Shown piece after piece: positions 15,220 to 23,271 of a DNA stretch of 25,872 nt. The DNA is from SG8-32-3 sp964514055 (GTDB taxonomy: Archaea; Thermoproteota; Bathyarchaeia; Bathyarchaeales; Bathycorpusculaceae). The notes under the pieces are model-generated. The model ran no database searches. It was not told the DNA's origin and saw only the letters and a list, made by a program, of their open reading frames with translations. A program made the position numbers and the translations under genes. The stretch lies in assembly GCA_964514055.1 (NCBI GenBank), contig CAZEPB010000023.1, positions 1-25,872 on the forward strand, in the 5' to 3' direction. Position 1 is the stretch's first letter; every line of letters begins with the position of its first letter.

Positions 15220-15475
15220 GCGGTAATTTGTGCATAGGTATGCACCAGAGATCAGCGTAGGTTATCCCTTCCTGCAGCAAAAGTTTCCACAAGTTTTCTG
15301 CAATTTCTTCTGATATGTCTGCCTTTTTGCAGGATGCAAAGAAAAGTTTTTGGTCTTTACTGTTTACAGCTTTATAAACGTCTGGATAGTACCTCTCGTC
15401 TAAAAGTCGCGTCAACAAGAAAGCCCGTTGAAGCGCAAAAACACGATCTCGTTCAATCTTATTTAAACCTTCCAT
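15191..15475 (-). CDS. Small helical protein of unknown function
   Basis: The 94-residue protein is predicted mostly helical and charged, with RDRVFALQRAFLLTRLLDE near the N-terminus and a C-terminal YADLWCIPMHKLPPKGRDE. I do not recognise the family. It is kept as a real gene because a very strong Shine-Dalgarno (GGAGGGGGTGA) lies just before the ATG, and because the opposite-strand extension of the MFS frame is not convincing. It sits between a prenyl synthase-like gene (29-nt convergent overlap) and the divergent MFS gene. There are no membrane segments. Confidence 0.6.
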   Translation of the reverse strand: MEGLNKIERDRVFALQRAFLLTRLLDERYYPDVYKAVNSKDQKLFFASCKKADISEEIAENLWKLLLQEGITYADLWCIPMHKLPPKGRDEPRL

Positions 15476-15482
15476 ACTCCCG

Positions 15483-15493
15483 TCACCCCCTCC
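15483..15493 (-). promoter_or_regulatory. Strong Shine-Dalgarno that decides the 94-residue gene
   Basis: Minus-strand GGAGGGGGTGA ends 7 nt before the ATG at 15475 and matches the archaeal anti-SD (GGAGG and GGTGA) in two registers. A TATA-like TTTTATAC lies further upstream at 15521-15528. Confidence 0.6.
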
Positions 15494-15501
15494 AAGATAA
15501 A

Positions 15502-15515
15502 TTAATATATATTAA
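15502..15515. promoter_or_regulatory. Palindromic TATA-like element upstream of the MFS gene
   Basis: TTAATATATATTAA is a perfect 14-nt palindrome centred 29 nt before the MFS ATG (15538), which has no SD, so a nearly leaderless transcript is likely. On the minus strand it is 27-40 nt from the ATG of the 94-residue gene and might also serve there. Confidence 0.45.
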
Positions 15516-15537
15516 AACTTGTATAAAATTTAAATTT

Positions 15538-16779
15538 ATGGGCTACTTAAGTTTTAGGTTTCTGACAGAGGACATCCAAATTTCTCCAAGAAGATTCACG
15601 GCGGTTACATTTATTACTGCTGGCATTCTTTCATGGCTGTTTCTGATAGTAGCTTACTTCGACTCTATATTTACTAGTTTAACTGGCGATCCGTTTTGGG
15701 GCAATATTGGAGAGCCTATGTTCTTTGGGTTCGGCGCTTTTTTTGCGATAATCGGGAGTATGATTAGCGAAAAAGTTGACAGGCGAAAACTTTTGTGGTC
15801 ATGGATAACCATTGGAATATTAGCCACAGTGTCATTGGCGGTATTTCAAGGGATAATTTTCTCTCTACTGTCCACCGTATTCTTAGGCATATCTCTAGGG
15901 TTGGGCTTCCCTTCTTGTGCAGCTTTACTAGCAGACTGTACAGCGGTTGAAGAAAGAGCTCGAGTTGCCGGAACAATAATTCTTGAGACTTTTATTATGG
16001 TATCTCTTGCACTTATTGGTATAAACCTTCTCAATCTTGGGTTAATAGGTGTTATTTTATTCCTTGCAATCCTGAGAGGAACCAGCTATCTCGCATTGGG
16101 ACTTGATTTTTGTACTAAGATAAAAGAAAAACCTAAATCTTGGCGTTTCATTTTTTCCCATAGAGATTTTGTTTTCTATCTTCTTCCTTGGATGATGTTC
16201 AACGCTGCCAGTGGTCTTGTAGCATTCGCCTTTATGGGACTTCCTCAAACTCCAGATTACCAATGGGCGTTAACAATCGGGAGCCCACTACGTTTCCTAG
16301 GAACAGCTATCTTCGGCTTAGCATCAGGTGTTGTAGCTGATCGCTTCGGACGGAAGCAGCCCATAATAATTGGACTAATATTATTAGGGGTCGGCTTCGC
16401 CTTCTTGGGGTTAGCTACTTCGCCATTGAGCGTGCTTGTCTATCAGATGTTCTCAGGAATAGCTTGGGGCGGCTTGATGGCTGTCTACCTTGCTGTTCTT
16501 GGCGATCTGGCATTTCCAGGGTCTAAAGAGAAGTTCTACGCATTGGGCGCAGTTACGCCTTTGATCATTTACATGAGTTTAGCCTCGATACCAGAATTGT
16601 CCGGTGTCAGCGCCCCCGCAAACTTCATTTCTCCAATCTTAAGCATTATACTTTTTCTTTCTATAGTACCCATCCTATATGCATCAGAAACGTTGCCTGA
16701 AAGTAAGATGCGTGAAAGGAGATTTAGAAAACATATTAGAGAAGTGGGCAAAATCGTTTCAGAGTCCAAGGCTGACTAA
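15538..16779 (+). CDS. Major facilitator superfamily transporter
   Basis: About 413 residues with 11-12 hydrophobic segments. The loop signature GVVADRFGRKQP (about residue 265-276) is the MFS motif G-x-x-x-D-R-x-G-R-K/R, and SEKVDRRKLLW (about 82-92) is its counterpart between helices 2 and 3 of the first half. The substrate is unknown. The open frame extends to 15334, but ATG 15538 is preferred: a TATA-like palindrome sits 29 nt upstream, the preceding 68 residues are polar and unlike a transporter N-terminus, and the extension overlaps the 94-residue gene. The C-terminal 35 residues are basic and cytoplasmic. Confidence 0.85.
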   Translation: MGYLSFRFLTEDIQISPRRFTAVTFITAGILSWLFLIVAYFDSIFTSLTGDPFWGNIGEPMFFGFGAFFAIIGSMISEKVDRRKLLWSWITIGILATVSLAVFQGIIFSLLSTVFLGISLGLGFPSCAALLADCTAVEERARVAGTIILETFIMVSLALIGINLLNLGLIGVILFLAILRGTSYLALGLDFCTKIKEKPKSWRFIFSHRDFVFYLLPWMMFNAASGLVAFAFMGLPQTPDYQWALTIGSPLRFLGTAIFGLASGVVADRFGRKQPIIIGLILLGVGFAFLGLATSPLSVLVYQMFSGIAWGGLMAVYLAVLGDLAFPGSKEKFYALGAVTPLIIYMSLASIPELSGVSAPANFISPILSIILFLSIVPILYASETLPESKMRERRFRKHIREVGKIVSESKAD

Positions 16780-16952
16780 TCTCAACTTTGAATAAATACC
16801 TATTTTTGTCAAACCCGATTATCTAATAACGAAAACGAGTTTGAAATACTTCGTAAAAAGGAAAGACAAGAAAAACCGACGTTAAGCCAATGGTATTAGA
16901 GAAAAGCAATATTAGCTCTTCACATATTATTATTAGGAACTCATTAGGCTGA

Positions 16953-17777
16953 ATGCGTGAAAAAATGACCACTGGAAAAACCTTTGCTCTCCACTCGTAT
17001 AAAGGCGGGACGGGAAAAACGACTTTAATCGCAAATCTCGCCGCATTCTACGCTATGACTGGGATGAAGATATGCCTGCTTGATTTCGACTTGTACGCTC
17101 CCAGCCTGACCACTTATTTCCGAAAAACGCCCCCTGTGTATTTAAACAATCTCTTGAATGGGGAAGCAGAAATCTCGGATGTTCTTGTCGATTTAAGCCC
17201 TGAGCTGGGGCTAGATGGAAAACTTTTCTTAGGCTTCTCAAGTCCCGGAAAAGAGGATGTCCGCGACATAGAGATCAAACACGAACTGAAATGGCAACTC
17301 ACTGCCCTTAGAAGATTTCTAGCGGCAAAGAATCAGCTATTTGAGGAATACGAAATAGACTATCTCTTTCTAGACACAAGCCCAGGCATTAGATACTGGT
17401 CCATAAACACTCTAGCAGCGGCTGACACGTTATTTCTCATAATGAAGAATAGCGATATGGACATTGAAGGCACAAAGAAAATGGTAAGCGACATCTATGA
17501 CTCGTTAGCAAAGTTTGGATCACAGTACTTCATAATCCTAAACAAGGTTCCAGGAGCCTCTCCAATCTTTGAAGAACGATGGGGTGCAGACGAAAAAGCT
17601 TGGGAAGCTGAGCTTGAAAATGATGTCGGAACACAGGTAGTCGGTTCCATTCCATGCTTTTGTGATATTCAGTTTAGTAGGCACGAGTTCCTCTTCGCAG
17701 TGAAGCAGCCAGACCATCCTTTTTCGAAAAAACTGATCACGCTAGCTGAAAAGATCAAGGATTTAGCGCCATTATGA
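16953..17777 (+). CDS. MinD/ParA-like ATPase
   Basis: 274-residue SIMIBI-class P-loop ATPase. The deviant Walker A YKGGTGKTT (16-24) contains the signature Lys of the MinD/ParA/ArsA group, Walker A' is LDFDLYAPS (43-51) and Walker B is LFLDTSPGI (138-146). Family members position cell machinery on the membrane or nucleoid, or act as regulators. The C-terminus (LITLAEKIKDLAPL) is a short amphipathic helix candidate, but it lacks the clear basic membrane-targeting sequence of bacterial MinD. M5 is an alternative start. It is followed after 35 nt by a KaiC-like ATPase on the same strand, probably one operon; the MFS gene lies 173 nt upstream. Confidence 0.85.
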   Translation: MREKMTTGKTFALHSYKGGTGKTTLIANLAAFYAMTGMKICLLDFDLYAPSLTTYFRKTPPVYLNNLLNGEAEISDVLVDLSPELGLDGKLFLGFSSPGKEDVRDIEIKHELKWQLTALRRFLAAKNQLFEEYEIDYLFLDTSPGIRYWSINTLAAADTLFLIMKNSDMDIEGTKKMVSDIYDSLAKFGSQYFIILNKVPGASPIFEERWGADEKAWEAELENDVGTQVVGSIPCFCDIQFSRHEFLFAVKQPDHPFSKKLITLAEKIKDLAPL

Positions 17778-17812
17778 GAGTTTGATGACAAAACAATTTT
17801 CGAAAAAGAAGC

Positions 17813-18754
17813 TTGGTAAAAGTAAAAGACCTAGCTCTGCTCTATGCTCTTTTAAGCAAAGAGATTTATGGCAATAAATTACAACATAATGTGATGAATT
17901 TAATGAAACCCGTCGACGTTTTCCCCGGTTCATCAAAACTAGTCGAAGGAGAAATGCCCTCCGAATCATTGCTCTTATTAGGTCCATCCGGCATTGGGAA
18001 AACCATTTTTTGCAAGCAATTTCTCTACAACGGCCTCATAAGTAATGAACCATGCATATACTTGACCACGGATGAATCACCTGAGGAAATAGGTAAATCT
18101 ATGAAAAGATTTGGGTTCGACATTGAACCGTACAAGAAAAGCGGCATGCTTAGAATCATTGACTGCTACTCTTGGAAGTTGGGAGGCGAATCTTCAAGTG
18201 AATACATAGTTAATAATCCAGCCGACCTAGCAGCTATCTCAATCGCCATAGAGAAAGCGAGGCAGGGATTGAAAAAAATCCGTTTAGTGTTAGATTCCGT
18301 AACAGGGTTAACGTCCATTTGCAACCATAACGTTACGGTTTTCTCAAAATTCGTACAAATCGTCGTGGCACGAATCAGGTTGATGAATGGTAATGCCATT
18401 TTCACTGCAACGCCCGAGGCACATGATCAACAATTCCTCAGTTTCTTACGTCAAATGTTTGACGGCACATTAGAAATGAAGGGAGATGAATCAGGCAAAG
18501 AAGTCAAGAGGTTACTCAGGGTTTTTTCACTCAAAGGAGCCAAACACAAAACAGTTTGGACACCATTCGAGATAACTAATAGAGGAATTCTCGTGAAAAG
18601 TAACGTTGAACTCAGATGTTTAATGTGCTCAAAACTTATCGAATGGGAACCATATGTTGAAGTAATAGGAGGCAAGAAGTACAGCTTTGATTCAGTAGAA
18701 TGCGCTAATACCTACAAAAAGCTGAAAAATTTGTACAACGAAGATTTTAAATGA
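17813..18754 (+). CDS. KaiC-like ATPase with C-terminal Cys-rich (TRASH/YHS-like) tail
   Basis: 313 residues. The KaiC-type core begins near residue 34, with Walker A GPSGIGKT (57-64) and IFCKQFLYNG, an STDESPEE-like segment TTDESPEEIGKSMKRFGFD (85-103) and Walker B IRLVLDSVTGL (156-166). The C-terminal 45 residues carry CLMC (269-272) and, after GGKKYSFDS, C297. This spacing resembles a TRASH/YHS-type metal-binding module, with one ligand possibly Asp (F-D in place of F-C). The fusion suggests metal or redox sensing coupled to the ATPase (inference). The start is uncertain: TTG 17813 or ATG 17894. It is probably in an operon with the MinD-like gene. Confidence 0.8.
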   Translation: MVKVKDLALLYALLSKEIYGNKLQHNVMNLMKPVDVFPGSSKLVEGEMPSESLLLLGPSGIGKTIFCKQFLYNGLISNEPCIYLTTDESPEEIGKSMKRFGFDIEPYKKSGMLRIIDCYSWKLGGESSSEYIVNNPADLAAISIAIEKARQGLKKIRLVLDSVTGLTSICNHNVTVFSKFVQIVVARIRLMNGNAIFTATPEAHDQQFLSFLRQMFDGTLEMKGDESGKEVKRLLRVFSLKGAKHKTVWTPFEITNRGILVKSNVELRCLMCSKLIEWEPYVEVIGGKKYSFDSVECANTYKKLKNLYNEDFK

Positions 18755-18791
18755 TACTTTTAAGGTAGTCTGGCTTCGACCGAATGTCACG

Positions 18792-18797
18792 TTTTTT
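18792..18797 (+). terminator. T-tract after the KaiC-like gene
   Basis: T6 about 38 nt after the TGA at 18752-18754, in a gene-free stretch before the metV-like gene. U-tract termination in archaea would fit; the run is short. Confidence 0.3.
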
Positions 18798-18894
18798 CAC
18801 CATAACTGTTCATACTTTGGAATTACGTGGTAAAAAAAGGTTATATCGAAAAAACTTTAAGCAGAGAAACGATAGGTAAGTTAGAGGAATAACG

Positions 18895-19275
18895 ATGATT
18901 GTTACAAATGCTAAGCCGTACGGAGTTGTCAGAGGCATGCTTAAAAAATGGAAGAAAATCGGGATTGTATCCTGCAATTCCTGTGCTAGGGTTTGTGAAA
19001 CAGGAGGAAGACAAAAAATGGAAGAGTTGGCGGAGAGACTGAAGAAGGATGGATTTGAAGTAGTGGATACGGAGTTGGTTCCGATGTGCTGTGCCATTGA
19101 CGCCGTTAAAAGACCAAATTATCAAGCTGACATGTTGGTAGCTTTGGCATGTGATTCTGGCGTTTGCACCCTGCAATCACTTTTTCCCTCAAAAATGGTT
19201 ATTCCCGCAAATGAGACAATTGGCATTGGAGCTCGCGATGCTCAAGGCAACATTTTCTTAATGAAGAAGGTATAA
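18895..19275 (+). CDS. Short MetV-like protein (methylene-pterin reductase small-subunit family)
   Basis: 126 residues. The start MIVTNAKPYGVVRGMLKKWK and the motif C27-x2-C30-x3-C34-ETGG match the N-terminal part of MetV, the Fe-S subunit partner of MetF-type methylene-tetrahydrofolate reductase ('MTHFR C-terminal' family). Further Cys at 65, 66, 86 and 91 (ALACDSGVCTLQ) lie where MetV has its ALACGxGVQ strand. Typical MetV is about 200 residues and ends with a second C-x2-C-x2-C...CP Fe-S segment; here the protein stops before it. The SD AGAGGAAT precedes the ATG at 18895. It converges on fwdC with a 23-nt gap. A methylene-H4MPT or -THF reductase role is plausible, but MetF is not in the window. 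Confidence 0.7.
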   Translation: MIVTNAKPYGVVRGMLKKWKKIGIVSCNSCARVCETGGRQKMEELAERLKKDGFEVVDTELVPMCCAIDAVKRPNYQADMLVALACDSGVCTLQSLFPSKMVIPANETIGIGARDAQGNIFLMKKV

Positions 19276-19298
19276 GAAAAACCAATTGCTTATTCTGC

Positions 19299-20111
19299 CT
19301 AAAGGAACCGCTCATACTTCTTTAAGTGAGGATTGCTAACTTTTGAGATGAAGAGCTTGCCATGCCCCATTTCAGCCAAGTCTCCGAGAAAAACGTAGAA
19401 CGGACCAGCAGCCTTTTCACCTTCTTCAATTTTGACTTTGGCTTTAACACCATCAATCGTGAACGTAGGCAACATTCCTTCCAAGACCCCTGACACCACG
19501 ATTTTGCCGCCGGTCATGCAGGCACCAGCTCTGTTTCCTATGTTTTTCTCTATGTGCACAGTGCCGCCGCGCATGCGAAAACCCAGAAACGGTCCAGCGT
19601 TACCTTGAACCTTGATTACGCCGCCCTTCATGAAGACTGCCACGTCACTGCCGACGTTTCCGTGGACGATTATTTTTCCCTTACTCATGCCAACGCTGCT
19701 TCCTCGGTAAGGCGAAGCTAAATAGTCGCCCGCGTTCCCATGAATCTCGATGAGCCCGCCTTTCATTCCAGACCCAGCCCAGCCAGCAGCGTCCCCTTGC
19801 ACCGTTATTTTGCCGCCAGTCATTTTCTCGCCTAAATGCATTCCGATGTTGCCGTTAACCACGATTTCCCCGTTCTTCATGTTCCAGCCCACCCACCGAA
19901 TTTCACTCGCATCACCATTGACAGTTATGTTTGGAGATTCCGCCTTGTTTTCTTCAATTTTGAAGAGGTCACCTATCGTCTTTTTCCTGTTGCCTTCCCA
20001 AACGGTTAGCGCGGCGACCTCAGGCACGGATTTGCCTTGGAAAACGTCTGGGTTTATGCAGCTAGCCACCACTGGAAATTGGACTGCCCTCAGAGGAGTC
20101 AGCGTTATCAT
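19299..20111 (-). CDS. fwdC: Formylmethanofuran dehydrogenase subunit C
   Basis: About 270 residues forming the right-handed beta-helix that scaffolds the FwdA and FwdBD units (glutamate-synthase alpha-subunit C-terminal-like fold). Repeated G-x-x-x-V-x-G-(N/D)-x-G turns are visible, for example GEIVVNGNIG, GKITVQGDAAG, GLIEIHGNAG, GKIIVHGNVG, GVIKVQGNAG and GKIVVSG. ATG 20111 (MITLTPLR) fits family N-termini better than ATG 20120, which overlaps the fwdA stop. It is last in the fwdDBAC operon. Confidence 0.93.
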   Translation of the reverse strand: MITLTPLRAVQFPVVASCINPDVFQGKSVPEVAALTVWEGNRKKTIGDLFKIEENKAESPNITVNGDASEIRWVGWNMKNGEIVVNGNIGMHLGEKMTGGKITVQGDAAGWAGSGMKGGLIEIHGNAGDYLASPYRGSSVGMSKGKIIVHGNVGSDVAVFMKGGVIKVQGNAGPFLGFRMRGGTVHIEKNIGNRAGACMTGGKIVVSGVLEGMLPTFTIDGVKAKVKIEEGEKAAGPFYVFLGDLAEMGHGKLFISKVSNPHLKKYERFL

Positions 20112-20112
20112 T

Positions 20113-21804
20113 TTACACATCCGCCTTTATGGTTATTGGATCAGAAACTTTCAAGTAGTGATTGGAAACTGGATAGTTTTCGTATTCAACGGTCCAGTAC
20201 TCTTTGAACTTTCTTTTGATCTCCTCGTCCACCTTCAACTCTTCAGAGGTCTCCATGTCAAGCCATATAGTTCGTCCGTCAACATTTTGGATAACTTCAC
20301 CATCCTTAACAACGACCTTTCCATCCTTAATTGTGTACGCAGCGTTGCTGAATGCTCTCCGCGCAGTCTTGTACTTCTTTGCAATATCAATTTTTTCGGG
20401 GTTCAAGTTGTAAATGGCTACGTCAGCGTCGGCACCTACGCCCAAATGCCCCTTATTTTTGAGGCCTAAGGCTTTTGCTTGTCCAGCGCGTGTGACAATC
20501 GCTAATTCGTAGAGGCTCAGTTCGCGTTTTATTGAGGGCAAAAGGCTTCGCTTCTGGGCTTTCTTACTGCACTTTTTCAACGTTGCCATGCGGGCTTTCT
20601 TGCTGGTTAACCAAGCAATAATTTTTGGATAAGCAGTGAATGGACCACCGTTAGGGTGGTCGGTGGTCATAAACATTTTCCATGGGTCATCAACCAAGAG
20701 TGCAAGCTCCAAAGCTATGGACCACTGGGTAGCGTTAACTGCGCTTGTGCGTTTGTAATGCATAGGTATGATGCCCCCGCTTGTTTCGGTTTCCACGTCG
20801 CTGTTGACCCACTTGTGCCCGCTCAGCTGGTAAAGCGTGAACTCGAATGGACCGTCAGCCGTCATGGTTGTGGTGTCCGTGAAAATGACTTGACCCATGT
20901 CAAAAGTCATGTGACTATGAGCGTTTATGTACTTGACGATTGGTTCCGCACCAGACCGCAGGGTCCTCCAATCGTCTCCTCCGAAACTGCTGAACTGCAG
21001 GTGAGTTATGTGACATACAGGTTTGCCGTCAGTCGCCACGCTTTCCAGCGCCTTCATGGTCTCCAAAGTAGTGGCATAATTTCCTGGTATTCCAAGGTTG
21101 TTAGTGTGAAGGTGAATAGTGTGAGGTAAATTCAGCATTTTGTTTACTTTGGCAAGACCGCATATTATCTCTCTGGGTGTGATGCCGAAGTTGGGGACTT
21201 GGTCATCAATGCTGTGCACGTTGCGTCCGAAACCCCAAGATTCGAGTCCGCCGGGGTTTACGATTTTTATGGCGTAGCCTTTTGTTGTTTCCATCATCCA
21301 CGCGACGTGTTTTGCACAGCCTTCTAAGTCGCCCTTTCGGAGATATTCGAGAACAAACCACCAGTCTCCGATCAGAGGATAAGTAGCCTTGTCAAGCAGT
21401 GGAATATCGTTTAATTCTTCGTGGGTGTGTTTAGCGGACAGAGGCGCCATGGATGGATTCATTACAGTTGTGTAACCCATTCGTGAATAGCGATAGCCGG
21501 TAACAAAAGTGGATGGAATAGAATACCCAACACCCGACCTTGTTAAACCAGTCTTCCTTACAATGTCTTTAACGTGATCTTCAGGTCTAAACAGACGCCC
21601 AGTGTTGACTTCTCCGCCAGCAATGTGAGTGTGTATGTCTACGGCACCAGGCATCACTGTTAAGCCTGAGGCATCAATTTTCTTTGCCTTTTGCTCATTC
21701 ACGCTCTTAACGATTTTTCCGCTCTGTATGGCGATATCCATTTTTTCGCCTTTAATTCCGTTTATGGGATCGTAGACGAAACCGTTTTTTATGAGCAGTT
21801 CCAT
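20113..21804 (-). CDS. fwdA: Formylmethanofuran dehydrogenase subunit A
   Basis: Amidohydrolase-fold subunit that condenses formate (delivered by an internal channel from FwdBD) with methanofuran to give formylmethanofuran. Dinuclear metal ligands are seen in DIHTHIAGG (HxH at about 58-60), the carboxylated Lys equivalent in YAIKIVNPGG (about K180), later His in HTIHLHTNN and CHITHLQFSS, and the catalytic Asp in TTDHPNGGPF (about D382). At 563 residues it is a typical length. ATG 21804 is chosen over TTG 21813 because GGAGG (21814-21818) is 9 nt before it; this lies 1 nt past the fwdB TGA. Intact. Confidence 0.95.
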   Translation of the reverse strand: MELLIKNGFVYDPINGIKGEKMDIAIQSGKIVKSVNEQKAKKIDASGLTVMPGAVDIHTHIAGGEVNTGRLFRPEDHVKDIVRKTGLTRSGVGYSIPSTFVTGYRYSRMGYTTVMNPSMAPLSAKHTHEELNDIPLLDKATYPLIGDWWFVLEYLRKGDLEGCAKHVAWMMETTKGYAIKIVNPGGLESWGFGRNVHSIDDQVPNFGITPREIICGLAKVNKMLNLPHTIHLHTNNLGIPGNYATTLETMKALESVATDGKPVCHITHLQFSSFGGDDWRTLRSGAEPIVKYINAHSHMTFDMGQVIFTDTTTMTADGPFEFTLYQLSGHKWVNSDVETETSGGIIPMHYKRTSAVNATQWSIALELALLVDDPWKMFMTTDHPNGGPFTAYPKIIAWLTSKKARMATLKKCSKKAQKRSLLPSIKRELSLYELAIVTRAGQAKALGLKNKGHLGVGADADVAIYNLNPEKIDIAKKYKTARRAFSNAAYTIKDGKVVVKDGEVIQNVDGRTIWLDMETSEELKVDEEIKRKFKEYWTVEYENYPVSNHYLKVSDPITIKADV

Positions 21805-21805
21805 T

Positions 21806-23266
21806 TCACGCAACCTCCTTCTTTTGCGATTTTATACGCCGAACTTCGTCAAGTATTCTTTGCAGTATTTCCTCGTCTGAGAGTAAACCTTTTGGTGGTT
21901 CCACTACTTTTTTGAGGGGAAGCGGTACATGATCCATGCGGTAGGCGGTGCCAGCCTTTTCTATACCTACGATCGCCGAGGGAAAGACCACGTCGCCTAC
22001 TAGGGCTGTAACGTTCATGTGAGGGTCGATTACGATAAGCGGGTTCTTGACTAGGTGGTCAACTGCTTTTCGCGGAAAGTTGCTAGCTGGGTCTGAAGCA
22101 ATCACAAGGGCGGCGTCTGACTCTTTCCGCAACAGGATGTCGACGACGGTGGTTTCGCCTGGGTTGTATCTTGGGTATCCTAAGGAGAAATCAACGGCGT
22201 AGGGATAGCCGCTCTGCCAGGTGAAAACGGTGTTTGCGCCAGTAACGTTGAAGTGTCCTCTCATCGGCATGATCATGAATTTTGTTCTCATGTTTAAATC
22301 GCGTATGAGGGAAATCGCAACATCTATGTTTCTGAATTTACCTGCGCTCTGCGTTAAGCCCATACCGAAAAAGATTACGCCGAACTCGCAGTTTATCATG
22401 GCGTCAACTAACTCTTGCAGGTATTCCACGGGAACGCCGGCAACCTCGTCAACATCAAGCTCTTGATCCTTAACCACCGCGCGTATCGCCTGCATTATTT
22501 CATAGTCTTTGCCTGGTTCGACTTGGATGAAATAGTCAGCCATCTCGGCAGTCATCGATTTTCTGACGTCAATTACTATTAGTTTGCGTCCTTCTTTGCT
22601 TAGGGTTGCAGGAGGTTTATTGTCGCTTACAGTTTGAACGGGTGGTTCATACCTCTGCTTGAGAACCCCTTTTCTTTCGAGGCTTAACAGTTTTTTCCTG
22701 CCTGCTGAAGCCTTAACCTTGTTAAGGTAACTTTTCCATTCGCTGCCTTCAAAGCGTCCTTCTGTGAAGGACGTGTATCTTTCTAAGTGTCTTGGATGCG
22801 CGCTCCACGGGTTGCATCCCCAATAAATGATTAAATCGGCACGGTGCCTAATCTGCCCCAGCGTGGCTGTTGGGATTCCCACTTCTTGAACACTTAGAAT
22901 TGACGGCCCATGACAAACAACCGCCGTGTTATCAAGGACACCGCCTACCTCTTCCGCTAGCGCTACGCCTGCCCGTTGGGCTTCGCAGTCTGTGGAGCTC
23001 CAACCGTACAATATTGGATAGTTGGCGTTGGCGAGAATCTCAGCGGATTTGTGTATGGCTTCTTCATAGGAAGCAGGAACCAGTTTGCCCTCTTTTCGTA
23101 TGAGGGGAGTTTTAGTTCTGTGTTCGCTGATGTAGTTTAGGAATTTGGACTCACTCATTGAACAGCCGTTTTTTACCTGAGCTACTTTGCCATCCGCGAT
23201 GGTTAATTCAATATCGTCACATAAACAGCCGCAAACTGGGCAAGTTACAGCGTTAACTATTGGCAT
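21806..23266 (-). CDS. fwdB: Formylmethanofuran dehydrogenase subunit B (Mo/W catalytic subunit)
   Basis: Formate-dehydrogenase-like subunit that reduces CO2 to formate at a tungsten or molybdenum bis-pyranopterin centre. The N-terminal TCPVCGCLCDD (C9, C12, C14, C16) and C35 supply the [4Fe-4S] site. The metal ligand is Cys118 in VVCHGPS, so this is a Cys, not selenocysteine, enzyme. YWGCNPWSAHPRHLERY (about 148-164) is the family block. The 486 residues exceed the usual 430 or so because of a Lys-rich insert at about 171-225. The SD GGAAGG lies in the end of fwdD, 6 nt before its stop. FdhD (5471-6256) is a candidate sulfuration partner. Confidence 0.95.
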   Translation of the reverse strand: MPIVNAVTCPVCGCLCDDIELTIADGKVAQVKNGCSMSESKFLNYISEHRTKTPLIRKEGKLVPASYEEAIHKSAEILANANYPILYGWSSTDCEAQRAGVALAEEVGGVLDNTAVVCHGPSILSVQEVGIPTATLGQIRHRADLIIYWGCNPWSAHPRHLERYTSFTEGRFEGSEWKSYLNKVKASAGRKKLLSLERKGVLKQRYEPPVQTVSDNKPPATLSKEGRKLIVIDVRKSMTAEMADYFIQVEPGKDYEIMQAIRAVVKDQELDVDEVAGVPVEYLQELVDAMINCEFGVIFFGMGLTQSAGKFRNIDVAISLIRDLNMRTKFMIMPMRGHFNVTGANTVFTWQSGYPYAVDFSLGYPRYNPGETTVVDILLRKESDAALVIASDPASNFPRKAVDHLVKNPLIVIDPHMNVTALVGDVVFPSAIVGIEKAGTAYRMDHVPLPLKKVVEPPKGLLSDEEILQRILDEVRRIKSQKKEVA

Positions 23267-23271
23267 AACTT

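Noticed and set aside
15334..15537. N-terminal extension of the MFS frame (68 codons)
   Set aside because: The extension is polar, overlaps the 94-residue gene with its strong SD, and lies upstream of the TATA-like element; ATG 15538 is the better start.
19750..20469. Plus-strand open frame of 239 codons across the fwdC/fwdA junction
   Set aside because: Antisense to two clearly recognised Fwd subunits; long only because of codon bias on the coding strand.
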